Below, in pieces: positions 40,794 through 49,373 of a DNA stretch of 64,000 bases (positions within the stretch are counted from its first letter, which is position 1; every line of letters starts with the position of its first letter). This stretch comes from Dechloromonas hankyongensis (lineage in GTDB: Bacteria; Pseudomonadota; Gammaproteobacteria; Burkholderiales; Rhodocyclaceae). The notes under the pieces are model-generated. The model did not search any database. It was not told the origin of the DNA and saw only the letters and a list, made by a program, of their open reading frames with translations. The DNA lies in NCBI RefSeq assembly GCF_022012295.1, contig NZ_JAKLTN010000002.1:992001-1056000 (forward strand), given 5' to 3'. The position numbers and the translations under genes were made by a program.

Positions 40794-42002
40794 ATGCTCG
40801 CCACCCTGCGCTCCCTGCCCCGCACCGTCTGGCTGATCGGCCTGATCAGCCTGATCAACGATGCCGCCAGCGACATGCTCTATCCGCTGATCCCGATCTA
40901 CCTCGCCTCGGTGCTGATGGCCGGCCCCAAGGTGCTGGGGCTGATCGAAGGGGTGGCCGAGGCAACGGCCAGCCTGCTCAAGCTGTTTTCCGGCGTGATC
41001 TTCGACCGCACCCGACGCGCCAAGCCGTGGATCGTTTTCGGCTACGCCCTGGCCGGCTTCGTGCGGCCGCTTATTGCCCTGGTCGCCAGTTGGCCGGCCC
41101 TGCTCTGCATCCGCTTCGCAGACCGCATCGGCAAGGGCCTGCGCTCGTCGCCGCGCGATGCGCTTTTGGCAGCCAGCGTCCCTGCAACGCAGCGCGGACT
41201 GGCTTTCGGCCTGCACCGGGCGATGGACAACGGCGGCGCCATCGTTGGCCCGCTCGTCGCGGCGGCGCTGCTCGCCGGCGGCATGCCGCTGCGCGACGTC
41301 TTCCTGTGGTCGCTGGTGCCGGCCCTCCTTTGCCTGCTGCTCGCCCTCGCCCTGCGCGAGCCGGAACACGAAGCAGCCGCCGCCAGCGCCCCCTTCGACT
41401 GGCGGCTGGCCGACATGCCGCCGGCCTTCCGCCGCTACCTGGCGGTCGTCGCGCTGTTCACACTGGGCAATTCGTCCAACATGTTCCTTCTGCTGCGGGC
41501 ACGCGAACTGGGCGTCGGCGAGGCGGAGGTGCCGCTACTGTGGGCCGCGGTGTCGGCCGTCGCCGCGCTGTTCTCGACGCCGCTGTCGGCGCTCTCCGAC
41601 CGTTTCGGCCGGCTGCGCCTGCTGGTCGGCGGCTACCTGGCCTACGGCGTCTTCTACGTCACCCTCGGCAGCTTGGCGACCGACGGCTTCTGGCTGTACG
41701 CCCTGTTCGCCCTCTACGGGCTATTCATGGCCGCCACCGAAGGCGTCGAAAAGGCCCTGGTTGCCGACCTGGCCCCTGCCCAGCGCCGCGGCACGGCCTT
41801 CGGCTGGTTCAACCTGACTACCGGCTTGATGCTGCTGCCGGCTTCCGTCGTGTTCGGCTGGCTGTGGCAGGGCGTCGCCAGTTGGCTGGCCTTCCTGTTT
41901 TCCGCTTGTTGCGCCTTCAGCGCGGCCTGGCTGCTGAAATACTGGGTGTTCCGGCCGGCGACCGGCGAGACCGGCCGGGAATCCCCGCTAGCGCCGGAAT
42001 GA
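40794..42002 (+). CDS. Major facilitator superfamily transporter
   Basis: A 402-residue, 12-helix MFS protein. The cytoplasmic loop 2-3 motif is present as GVIFDRTRRAKP, and loop 8-9 repeats it as ALSDRFGRLR; ADRIGKGLRSSPRDALLA is typical of a branch of MFS proteins often annotated without substrate. ATG 40794 gives the standard N-terminus (LRSLPRTVWLIGLISLINDAASDMLYPLIPI), upstream codons being unconserved. Substrate unknown. Its stop lies 18 bp before the boxes controlling the RND operon, so it may sit outside that regulon. Confidence 0.85.
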   Translation: MLATLRSLPRTVWLIGLISLINDAASDMLYPLIPIYLASVLMAGPKVLGLIEGVAEATASLLKLFSGVIFDRTRRAKPWIVFGYALAGFVRPLIALVASWPALLCIRFADRIGKGLRSSPRDALLAASVPATQRGLAFGLHRAMDNGGAIVGPLVAAALLAGGMPLRDVFLWSLVPALLCLLLALALREPEHEAAAASAPFDWRLADMPPAFRRYLAVVALFTLGNSSNMFLLLRARELGVGEAEVPLLWAAVSAVAALFSTPLSALSDRFGRLRLLVGGYLAYGVFYVTLGSLATDGFWLYALFALYGLFMAATEGVEKALVADLAPAQRRGTAFGWFNLTTGLMLLPASVVFGWLWQGVASWLAFLFSACCAFSAAWLLKYWVFRPATGETGRESPLAPE

Positions 42003-42020
42003 CGGCCGTTTCGGCCCTTC

Positions 42021-42053
42021 CTTAAGGGAGCGTTAAGTTTGGGGCGCTAGACT
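42021..42053 (+). promoter_or_regulatory. PmrA/QseB-type box and promoter of the RND efflux operon
   Basis: Direct repeat CTTAAG-GGAGC-GTTAAG (42021-42037) is followed after 10 nt by the -10 candidate TAGACT (42048-42053). It fits the YTTAAK-N5-YTTAAK box bound by PmrA/QseB-type regulators in the position of the -35, as in activated promoters. Confidence 0.7.
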
Positions 42054-42080
42054 GCGACGGAACCCATTCCGGACCCTGCC

Positions 42081-43157
42081 ATGTCCCCACGCCTGATCCT
42101 GTCGCTACTGGCCCTCACCGTAGCCTGCCCGCTCGCCGAAGCCGGCGAAACCCTGTCGCTGCAACCCGCCCAGCTCAAGGCACTGGGTATCGCCACCGGC
42201 ACCGTCGGCGACGGCGGCGATCTGCGTTCCGGCACGCTGCCGGCCCGCGTCGTGGTGCCCAATACCCAGATGCGCCTGGTCGCCGCGCCGGTCGGCGGCA
42301 TGATCGACCTGCTCGCGGTGGCCCCCGGCTCGACCGTCAAGCGGGGCCAGGTAGTCGCCCGGCTAGCCAGCCCGCAGGCGCTGGAATTGCAGCGCGATGC
42401 GCTGCAGGCTTCCAGCCAGTCGGCGCTGCTGCAACAGAACCTCAAACGCGACGAACAGCTGTTCGCCGAAGGCCTGATCGCCGAATCCCGGCTCCAGGCG
42501 ACGCGCGCCGCCGCCGCCCAGGCTGGCGCCCAGGCTTCGGAACGCCGACAGGGCCTGGCCCTGGCCGGTATCGTCCCGGGCAAGTTGGGCGGCCCGCTCG
42601 CCCTCGTCGCGCCGGTCGACGGCGTGGTGCTCGAACAGTCGGTGCAACTCGGCCAGCGCGTCGAAGCCGCCGCCCCGATCTACCGCATCGCCCAGCTGTC
42701 GCCGCTGTGGCTGGAAATCCAGGCGCCGCTAGCCGTTGCCGCCGGGCTGCGCGAAGGCATGGCGGTCAAGCTGGCCGACAGCGAAGTCAGCGGCAAGCTG
42801 ATCGCCGTCGGCCGCGCCGTCGATGCGGCGAGCCAGACCGTGCTACTCCGTGCCGCCGTGGACAAGGGCGCGGCCAGCCTGACACCCGGCCAGGTCGTCG
42901 CCGTGGCCTTACCGACAGGGGCCGGCACTGGACAGCAACTGCCGGCCTCGGCGCTGGCTCGCCATGAGGGCAAGACCTTCGTCTTCGTGCAAACCGCCAG
43001 CGGTGAGCAGGCTAGCCAGTTCGAGGCGCGCCCGGTACGTATCCTCGGCCAAGGCGGCGACGGGGTGCTCGTCGACGGCGTCAAGCCGGGCGAACGCATC
43101 GCCGTGAAGGGCGTTTCCGGCTTGAAGGCCATGTACACCGGCGTCGGCATTGAGTAA
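42081..43157 (+). CDS. RND efflux periplasmic adaptor (membrane fusion protein)
   Basis: The 358-residue protein has a signal peptide (MSPRLILSLLALTVACPLAEAG) and the layout of HME-RND adaptors. A lipoyl-type half (VAAPVGGMIDLLAVAPGSTVKRGQVVARLASP) is followed by a helical hairpin with many Gln/Ala (about 100-165), the second lipoyl half (GPLALVAPVDGVVLEQSVQLGQRVE) and a barrel/membrane-proximal domain. There is no His-rich or Met-rich N-terminal metal-binding extension as in CzcB or CusB, so the metal cannot be inferred. It is first in a four-gene operon, 6 bp before the pump gene. Confidence 0.9.
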   Translation: MSPRLILSLLALTVACPLAEAGETLSLQPAQLKALGIATGTVGDGGDLRSGTLPARVVVPNTQMRLVAAPVGGMIDLLAVAPGSTVKRGQVVARLASPQALELQRDALQASSQSALLQQNLKRDEQLFAEGLIAESRLQATRAAAAQAGAQASERRQGLALAGIVPGKLGGPLALVAPVDGVVLEQSVQLGQRVEAAAPIYRIAQLSPLWLEIQAPLAVAAGLREGMAVKLADSEVSGKLIAVGRAVDAASQTVLLRAAVDKGAASLTPGQVVAVALPTGAGTGQQLPASALARHEGKTFVFVQTASGEQASQFEARPVRILGQGGDGVLVDGVKPGERIAVKGVSGLKAMYTGVGIE

Positions 43158-43163
43158 GCAGCC

Positions 43164-46100
43164 ATGCTCGCCGCCCTGATCCGCTTTTCGCTGACCCAGC
43201 GCCTGCTCGTCCTGGTCCTCACTGCGCTGTTGATCGGCGCCGGCATCCACGCCCTGCTCGGCCTGCCCATCGACGCCTTTCCCGATGTGTCGACCACCCA
43301 GGTCAAGGTCATCCTGAAGGCCCCGGGCATGACGCCGGAGGAAGTCGAAGCCCGCATCGCCGTGCCGGTCGAGCAGGAGATGCTCGGCATCCCGCACCAG
43401 CGCCTGCTGCGCTCGGTGTCGAAATACGCGCTGACCGACATCACCATCGATTTCGAGGACGGCACCGACATCTACTGGGCCCGCCAGCAGGTCGGCGAAC
43501 GCCTGGCCGGGGCGCTGGGCAACCTGCCGCCGGGCGTGGCGGGCGGCATGGCGCCGATCACCACGCCGCTCGGCGAAATGTTCATGTTCACCATCGAGGG
43601 CGACCTGCCGCTGGCCGACAAGCGCGCCCTGCTCGACTGGGTGATCCGTCCGCAGTTACGCACCATTCCCGGCGTTGCCGACGTCAACAGCCTGGGCGGC
43701 GAGGTGCGCACCTTCGAAGTGGTGCCCAACCCGCAGTTGCTGACCGCCCGCGGCCTGGCGCTAAAGGACCTGCACGCGGTGCTCGAAGCCAACAACCGCA
43801 ACGACGGGGCCGGGCGCCTGAACGACGGCGAGGAATCCCTGCTCGTCCGCGCCGAAGGGGCCATCGCCAGCCTCGACGACGTGCGCGCCATCGTGCTGCA
43901 GGCCCGCGACGGCATGGTCGTCCGCGTCGGCGACGTGGCCGAGGTCCGCTTCGGCGCCCTGACCCGCTACGGCGCAGTGTCGCAGAGCGGCCGCGGCGAG
44001 GCGGTCGAAGGCCTGGTGCTTGGCCTGCGCGGGGCCAATGCGCAGGCCGTGGTCGAGGGCGTCAAGGCCCGGCTGGCCGAAATCGCCCCCAGCCTGCCGG
44101 CCGGCGTCAGCATCGTCCCCTTCTACGACCGCAGCAATCTGGTCGACCGGGCCGTCGGCAGCGTGTCCACGGCCCTGCTCGAAGCCATCGTGCTGGTCGT
44201 GCTCCTCCTCCTCGCCTTCCTCGGCAACCTGCGCGCCGCGCTGGTCGTCGCGCTGATGCTGCCGCTGTCGGCGCTGGCCACCTTCATCCTGATGCGCCTG
44301 TCCGGGCTGTCTGCTAACCTGATGAGCCTGGGCGGCCTGGCCATCGCCATCGGCATGCTGGTCGATGCCGCCGTGGTCGTCGTCGAGAACGTCGAAAGCC
44401 AGCTGGCGCACGCGCCGGATTCGGCCGCCGCCAAGCTGCCGACCCTGCACCTGGTCTTCCGCGCCGCCCGCGAGGTGGCCGCGCCGGTCGCCTCGGGCAT
44501 CGTCATCATCATCCTCGTCTTCCTGCCGCTGCTCACGCTGCAGGGGCTGGAAGGCAAGATGTTCGGCCCGGTCGCGCTGACCATCGTCTTCGCGCTGGCC
44601 GCCTCGCTGCTGCTGTCGCTGACCGTGGTGCCGGTGCTGGCGGCGGCGCTGATCCGGCGCGGCGTGCATCAGGAGCCGTGGCTGGTGCGCCGGCTGTCGG
44701 CCGCCTACGACCGCGTCCTCGCTTCCGCCCTGGCCCACAGCCGGCCCTACCTCGCCGGCGCCGTGCTCGCCCTGGCCGCCGCGGCCGGCGCTTTCTTCCT
44801 GCTCGGCAAGAGCTTCATGCCAACCATGGACGAGGGCGACCTGATCATGCAGCTGGAAAAACTGCCGTCCATCGGCCTCGAGCAGACCGTTGCCATCGAC
44901 AGCACCGTGCAGAAGGCCATCCTGGACAAGGTACCCGAGGTGAAAGCCATCGTCGCCCGCGCCGGATCGGACGAACTGGGCCTCGACCCGATGGGCCTCA
45001 ACCAGACAGATACCTTCATGGTCCTGCAGCCGCGCTCGACCTGGCGCCACTCCGATCCGGCCTGGCTGGCCGACCAGTTGCGCGCCGTGATGGCCGACTT
45101 CCCGGGCATCGGCTACGCCTTCACCCAGCCCATCGACATGCGGGTTTCCGAAATGCTGACCGGCGTGCGCGGCGACCTGGCGATCAAGATATTCGGCCCC
45201 GATCTGCCCACCTTGAACCGGCTGGCGGTCGAGGTCGAGAATACGGTCAAGAAGGTGCGCGGCGCCGAGGACACCTTCACGCTGAAAAACGATGGCGTGC
45301 AGTACCTGAAAATCGCCGTCGACCGGCTGGCCGCCGGCCGCTTCGGGCTCAACGTCGACGACATCCAGAACGACCTGAAGGCCTTGCTCGAAGGCCGCCA
45401 GGTCGGCACTGTGATCGAGCAGGGCCGGCGCACCCCGGTCGTCCTGCGCGGCCCGGAAAGCCTGCGCGGCTCGCCGGCCGATTTCGAGGCCCTGCGCCTG
45501 GCCCTGCCCGGTGGCGGCAGCGTGCCGCTGGCCTCGGTGGCGAAGATTGTCCGTATCGACGGCCCGGTCAAGGTGGACCGCGAGAACGCCCAGCGCTACG
45601 TGGTCGTCCAGTCCAACGTGCGCGACCGCGATCTGGTCGGCTTCGTCGACGACGCCCGCGCCGCCGTCGCCCGCGACGTCAAGCTGCCGGCCGGCTACCG
45701 CCTGGCCTGGGGCGGCCAGTTCGAGAACCAGCAGCGGGCCGCCGCCCGCCTGATGATCGTCGTGCCCATCGCCCTGCTGCTCATCTTCTTCCTGCTCTTC
45801 TCGACCTTCCGCTCGGTTCGCCAGGCCTTGCTGGTTCTCTCCAACATCCCGTTCGCCATGATCGGCGGCGTCTTCGGCCTGCTGGTTTCGGGCGAATACC
45901 TGTCGGTGCCGGCCTCGGTCGGTTTCATCGCACTGCTCGGCATCGCGGTACTCAACGGCGTGGTGATGGTCAGCTATTTCAACCAGTTGCTGGCCCGCGG
46001 CATGAGCGTTGCCGAAGTGGTGGTCGAGGGCGCCAAGCGCCGCCTGCGCCCGGTGATGATGACCGCCAGCATCGCCGCCTTCGGCCTAATGCCCATGCTC

Positions 46101-46262
46101 TTCGCCAGCGGCCCCGGTTCCGAGGTGCAACGCCCACTGGCCATCGTCGTCATCGGCGGCCTGCTGTCCTCGACCGCCCTGACCCTGATCCTGCTCCCCA
46201 TCCTGTTCCGCCGCTTCGGCCTCGAACCGGCGGCGGCCCTGAACGGAAAATCCAATGGCTGA
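43164..46262 (+). CDS. Heavy-metal-type RND efflux pump (CusA/CzcA family)
   Basis: The 1032-residue inner-membrane pump has 12 helices and two large periplasmic loops. HME-RND features include GLPIDAFPDVSTTQVKVILKAPGMTPEEVEARIAVPVEQEM near the start, the TM4 motif AIGMLVDAAVVVVENVESQL, the periplasmic FMPTMDEGDLIMQLEKLPS block and GSDELGLDPMGLNQTDTFMVLQP, closer to CzcA than to CusA. The usual CzcA/CusA TM4 sequence DGAVV is DAAVV here. Proton-driven export of divalent or monovalent metal ions is the family role; this member may belong to a less studied branch. The last 8 nt overlap the DUF3240 gene. Confidence 0.93.
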   Translation: MLAALIRFSLTQRLLVLVLTALLIGAGIHALLGLPIDAFPDVSTTQVKVILKAPGMTPEEVEARIAVPVEQEMLGIPHQRLLRSVSKYALTDITIDFEDGTDIYWARQQVGERLAGALGNLPPGVAGGMAPITTPLGEMFMFTIEGDLPLADKRALLDWVIRPQLRTIPGVADVNSLGGEVRTFEVVPNPQLLTARGLALKDLHAVLEANNRNDGAGRLNDGEESLLVRAEGAIASLDDVRAIVLQARDGMVVRVGDVAEVRFGALTRYGAVSQSGRGEAVEGLVLGLRGANAQAVVEGVKARLAEIAPSLPAGVSIVPFYDRSNLVDRAVGSVSTALLEAIVLVVLLLLAFLGNLRAALVVALMLPLSALATFILMRLSGLSANLMSLGGLAIAIGMLVDAAVVVVENVESQLAHAPDSAAAKLPTLHLVFRAAREVAAPVASGIVIIILVFLPLLTLQGLEGKMFGPVALTIVFALAASLLLSLTVVPVLAAALIRRGVHQEPWLVRRLSAAYDRVLASALAHSRPYLAGAVLALAAAAGAFFLLGKSFMPTMDEGDLIMQLEKLPSIGLEQTVAIDSTVQKAILDKVPEVKAIVARAGSDELGLDPMGLNQTDTFMVLQPRSTWRHSDPAWLADQLRAVMADFPGIGYAFTQPIDMRVSEMLTGVRGDLAIKIFGPDLPTLNRLAVEVENTVKKVRGAEDTFTLKNDGVQYLKIAVDRLAAGRFGLNVDDIQNDLKALLEGRQVGTVIEQGRRTPVVLRGPESLRGSPADFEALRLALPGGGSVPLASVAKIVRIDGPVKVDRENAQRYVVVQSNVRDRDLVGFVDDARAAVARDVKLPAGYRLAWGGQFENQQRAAARLMIVVPIALLLIFFLLFSTFRSVRQALLVLSNIPFAMIGGVFGLLVSGEYLSVPASVGFIALLGIAVLNGVVMVSYFNQLLARGMSVAEVVVEGAKRRLRPVMMTASIAAFGLMPMLFASGPGSEVQRPLAIVVIGGLLSSTALTLILLPILFRRFGLEPAAALNGKSNG

Positions 46263-46557
46263 CGTCCTGCTCACCCTGATCATGCCGGACGACGTCGCCC
46301 AGCACGTCGCCGACCTGCTGCTGTCGCGTCCCGACCTCGTCCCCGGCTTCACCGCCAACGCCGCCGAGGGGCATGGCTCGGCCATCCCGCTGGTCGAGGA
46401 TGCCGACCTGGTGGCCGGCCATGCGCCGCGTACCGTGATCCGCACCGTCGGCCCGGAAGCAGCCAAGCGCGAAGTACTGGCCCTGATCCGGCGCGAGTTG
46501 CCGCACGCCAACATCTTTTTCTGGATGACGCCGGTCATCGACTCGGGGCGCCTATGA
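46255..46557 (+). CDS. DUF3240 protein (PII-like) inside the RND operon
   Basis: The 100-residue soluble protein has a ferredoxin-like alpha/beta pattern ([65 protein letters not shown]) that matches DUF3240, a PII-like domain that recurs next to heavy-metal RND pumps. It overlaps the pump (8 nt) and the outer-membrane gene (ATGA), so all three are coupled. Its function is unknown; by analogy with other PII-like proteins it could gate the pump or bind metal, but no ligand residues are obvious. Confidence 0.85.
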   Translation: MADVLLTLIMPDDVAQHVADLLLSRPDLVPGFTANAAEGHGSAIPLVEDADLVAGHAPRTVIRTVGPEAAKREVLALIRRELPHANIFFWMTPVIDSGRL

Positions 46558-47792
46558 AGTATTTCGCTCTCATCTTCCTGGCCGGTATCGCCGGCAGCAG
46601 CCTAGGCGCCGAGCTGGCCCCCGAGCTGCCGCCGAGCGAGATCGTCGCCCGCGTCCTGCGCGGCAATCCCAACGTCCAGGCAGCGTCCAGCCAGATCCGC
46701 GTCGAGGAGGCGAATCGCAGCCGGCTCGAAGCCGGTTCCCACGAATGGTCGGTGCGCCTGGGCGCCCAGCAGCGCCGGGTCAGCCCAGTGAGCGCCAGCG
46801 ATGAACGCTTCAATGAGTGGAACGCTGCCCTCGAACGCCCGCTGCGCCTGCCGGGCAAGGCGGCGCTCGACGCCGAAATCGGCGCCGCCGGCGTCTCGCT
46901 GGCCGAAACCGCCTACGGCGACGCCCTGCACGAATCCGGGCGTGCCCTGCTCAAAGCCTGGTTCGTCTGGCTGAAGGAAAGCGCCGCGGCGACCCAGTGG
47001 AATGAGCAACTCACCCTGCTCGACCACCAAGGCAAGTCGGTCGCCCGCCGCCAGCAATTGGGCGACGCGGCGCGCGTCGAAACGATCCAGAGCGAGGCGG
47101 CAACAGCGCAGGCCGCGGCCCAGCTCGCGCAGGCCCGGGTCCGCCAGCAGACGGCCGGCGACGACCTCAGCCGCCGCTTTCCCGGCCTGCCCGTCCAGGC
47201 ACCGAGCGTACTGGGCGAGCCGGTGGCCATCGAGGGCAGCGAGGAAGACTGGATCAACGCCCTGCTCGAACACAGCCACGAATACCAGTTGGCCCGCCAG
47301 GAAACCCAGCGCGCCCAGGTTGTCGCCGGCCGCAGCAGCCGCGAGCGCCTGCCCGACCCGACCGTCGGTATCCATGTCTCCCGGGAACGGGCCGGCGAAG
47401 AGCGCGTCGTCGGCGCCTATGTCAGCATCCCGCTGCCGGGTACGGCACGCCGGGCGAGCAGCGATGCTGCGCTGGCCCAGGCCGACGTGGCCGGGCGCCG
47501 CGAAGCCGCCACCACCCAGAAGATCACCGCCGAAGCTGCCGCCCTGTACCACTCGGCCCGCGCCGCCGTGGCGACCTGGCAGGCCGGACGCGATGCCGCC
47601 GAACACCTCGGCCGTGCCGCCGACATGACGGCGCGCGCCTACCAGCTGGGCGAAGGCAGCCTGAACGACCTGTTGACTACCCGCCGCCTGGCCAACGAAG
47701 CCCAGCTGAACGCCCGCCTGCTCCAACTCGACGCCCTCGAACTGCGCTACCGCCTGCTGCTCGATGCGCATCGCCTGTGGGACTTCGACTGA
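46554..47792 (+). CDS. TolC-family outer-membrane efflux channel (CzcC-like)
   Basis: The 412-residue protein has a signal peptide (MKYFALIFLAGIAGSSLGAE) and two structural repeats of long amphipathic helices rich in Ala, Gln and Glu, as in TolC/CusC. Recognisable points are the EIVARVLRGNPNVQAASSQIRVEEANR opening, PDPTVGIHVSRERAGEERVVGAYVSIPLPGTARR in the middle and the YQLGEGSLNDLLTTRRLANEAQLNARLLQLDALELRYRLLLDAH ending. It completes the tripartite pump. It ends 4 bp before the palindromic control region of the cytochrome operon. Confidence 0.9.
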   Translation: MKYFALIFLAGIAGSSLGAELAPELPPSEIVARVLRGNPNVQAASSQIRVEEANRSRLEAGSHEWSVRLGAQQRRVSPVSASDERFNEWNAALERPLRLPGKAALDAEIGAAGVSLAETAYGDALHESGRALLKAWFVWLKESAAATQWNEQLTLLDHQGKSVARRQQLGDAARVETIQSEAATAQAAAQLAQARVRQQTAGDDLSRRFPGLPVQAPSVLGEPVAIEGSEEDWINALLEHSHEYQLARQETQRAQVVAGRSSRERLPDPTVGIHVSRERAGEERVVGAYVSIPLPGTARRASSDAALAQADVAGRREAATTQKITAEAAALYHSARAAVATWQAGRDAAEHLGRAADMTARAYQLGEGSLNDLLTTRRLANEAQLNARLLQLDALELRYRLLLDAHRLWDFD

Positions 47793-47796
47793 GCCA

Positions 47797-47851
47797 TTTA
47801 AGCCTGCCTTAAGCCTCGGCTAAGTCACGCTTAAGGCAGGCTTTCTAGACT
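47797..47851 (+). promoter_or_regulatory. Two PmrA/QseB-type boxes inside a 15-bp inverted repeat, with the cytochrome operon promoter
   Basis: Box 1 is TTTAAG-CCTGC-CTTAAG (47797-47813) and box 2 GCTAAG-TCACG-CTTAAG (47819-47835). Ten nt after box 2 lies TAGACT (47846-47851), the same spacing and hexamer as at the efflux promoter. The boxes sit in a perfect stem AAGCCTGCCTTAAGC / GCTTAAGGCAGGCTT (47800-47814, 47829-47843), followed by a short T run, which may also attenuate transcription from tolC. Confidence 0.7.
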
Positions 47852-47884
47852 GTTTTCCATGGACCAACCCCATGGAGAACCGAC

Positions 47885-48289
47885 ATGAAAACAATCACCG
47901 CCCTGCTCCTGCTGGGCACCAGCCTGCTCGGCCATGCCGAGACGCCCGGCCAGATCGGGCAAACCTACGCCGCGGAAGCAGCAGCCCGACAACCCGGCTT
48001 CACGCCCAGCGCCGAACGCGGCAAGAATTTCTTCCACCAGCGCTTCGCCATCAACGACAAGATGCCAGCGTGCAGCAGTTGCCACACCGACAACCCGCTC
48101 GCCAGCGGCCAGCATGCCGTCACCGGCAAAACCATACGCCCGCTGGCCGTTGCGACCAATGGCGAGCGTTTCACCGATCCGGCCAAGGTGGAAAAATGGT
48201 TTGGCCGCAACTGCAAGGAAGTCGTCGGCCGGGCCTGCAGCGCAGCCGAGAAAGCGGACTTCATCGCTTACTTGAGCGAGGGACGCTGA
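47885..48289 (+). CDS. SHP-like monoheme cytochrome c (DUF1924)
   Basis: The 134-residue periplasmic protein has a signal peptide (MKTITALLLLGTSLLGHAE) and one CxxCH site (Cys63-Ser-Ser-Cys66-His67 in KMPACSSCHTDNPL). The C-terminal block WFGRNCKEVVGRACSAAEKADFIAYL matches sphaeroides heme proteins, where the Asn (here Asn109) is the displaceable second heme ligand and the two Cys (110, 118) form a disulfide. SHP binds O2, NO or other small ligands and takes electrons from the diheme protein encoded next. First gene of the cytochrome/two-component operon. Confidence 0.88.
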   Translation: MKTITALLLLGTSLLGHAETPGQIGQTYAAEAAARQPGFTPSAERGKNFFHQRFAINDKMPACSSCHTDNPLASGQHAVTGKTIRPLAVATNGERFTDPAKVEKWFGRNCKEVVGRACSAAEKADFIAYLSEGR

Positions 48290-48290
48290 C

Positions 48291-48752
48291 ATGAAAAAGC
48301 TGATCCCCGCCCTGCTGCTTGCCATCAGCCTACCGGCACTGGCCGACCGCCTGCCCTTGCCAGCCGACACCCCGGCCAGCTATCGGGCCGAATGCGGCAG
48401 TTGCCACCTGCCCTACCCGCCATCCCTGCTCGCTTCCGGCGACTGGCGGCGCCTGCTGTCCGGGCTGGACACCCACTTCGGCAGCGATGCCAGCCTGAAT
48501 GCCGAGGAACGCCAGGCCATCGCTGCCTTCCTCGCCCGCCATGCCGGCAGCCTCAGCCGCCTCGGCGACGCCGGCAATCCGCCCCGCATTTCCCAAACCG
48601 CGCGTTTCGTACGCCACCACCGCGAGGTACCAGCCCGTTTCTGGCGCGATCCGCGCGTCAAGTCGGCAGCCAATTGCGAGGCGTGCCATCGCGGCGCTGC
48701 CAACGGTCATTTCGGCGAACACGACATCGCCATTCCTGAACTACGGGAGTAA
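48291..48752 (+). CDS. Diheme cytochrome c (DHC type)
   Basis: The 153-residue periplasmic protein has a signal peptide (MKKLIPALLLAISLPALA) and two heme-binding motifs, CGSCH at 35-39 and CEACH at 129-133. Additional His residues (FVRHHRE, GHFGEHD) could be the distal ligands. The family is found almost always beside SHP and a membrane cytochrome b, and diheme DHC is the proposed electron donor to SHP. It starts 1 bp after the SHP stop codon. Confidence 0.9.
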   Translation: MKKLIPALLLAISLPALADRLPLPADTPASYRAECGSCHLPYPPSLLASGDWRRLLSGLDTHFGSDASLNAEERQAIAAFLARHAGSLSRLGDAGNPPRISQTARFVRHHREVPARFWRDPRVKSAANCEACHRGAANGHFGEHDIAIPELRE

Positions 48753-48755
48753 ATC

Positions 48756-49361
48756 ATGAAAAAAATTCTGATCTGGGACTGGCCGGTACGTATTGGCCAC
48801 TGGCTGATGGTCGGCGGCTTCATCGTCGCCTGGCTGACCGCCGAAAGCGAAAGTTTCCGCCTGATCCATGCCTGGGCCGGCGGCACCGTGCTCGCCGTAG
48901 CCGCCTTCCGGTTGCTCTGGGGCGTGGTCGGCTCCCGCTACGCCCGGTTTACCAGTTTCGTCCGCGGCCCGCGTGCCGTCGTCGACTACCTGACCAGCCT
49001 GCTGCGCCTGCAGCCAGCTCACCATGCCGGGCACAACCCGGCCGGCGGCTGGGCCATCGTAGCCCTGCTCGGCCTCGGCATCCTGACCGGCATCAGCGGC
49101 TGGGCGCACTACAACGAGATCGGCGGTCACTGGCTCGAAGAGGTGCATGAGGGACTGGCCACCGCCATGCTGACCGTGGTCGTCGTGCATCTGGCCGGCG
49201 TGTTCTCGGGCAGCCTGCTGCATGGCGAAAACCTGGTCCGCGCCATGCTCACAGGGCGCAAATCCGGCTCACCGGAAGAGGCCATCGCTTCGCCCCGCCC
49301 ACTCGCTGCCGTCCTGCTGCTCGCCTGGGTAGTCGCCGCCGGCTGGTGGCTGGCAAGCTGA
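48756..49361 (+). CDS. Membrane cytochrome b (Ni/Fe-hydrogenase/b561-like)
   Basis: The 201-residue protein has four or five membrane helices and the heme b ligands expected of this family: His15 (RIGHWLMVGG), His38 (LIHAWAGG), and two in the C-terminal half (VHEGLATAML and VVVHLAGVF). It would accept electrons from the quinol pool and deliver them to the diheme cytochrome c and then SHP, so the three genes form a short periplasmic electron-transfer chain. The start is 3 bp after the diheme gene stop, typical of an operon. Confidence 0.9.
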   Translation: MKKILIWDWPVRIGHWLMVGGFIVAWLTAESESFRLIHAWAGGTVLAVAAFRLLWGVVGSRYARFTSFVRGPRAVVDYLTSLLRLQPAHHAGHNPAGGWAIVALLGLGILTGISGWAHYNEIGGHWLEEVHEGLATAMLTVVVVHLAGVFSGSLLHGENLVRAMLTGRKSGSPEEAIASPRPLAAVLLLAWVVAAGWWLAS

Positions 49362-49373
49362 TAGAATGTTTGC

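Noticed and set aside
44678..46279. Long plus-strand frame inside the RND pump in another reading frame
   Set aside because: Arg/Pro-rich translation typical of a shifted frame in GC-rich DNA; the pump frame is fully conserved.
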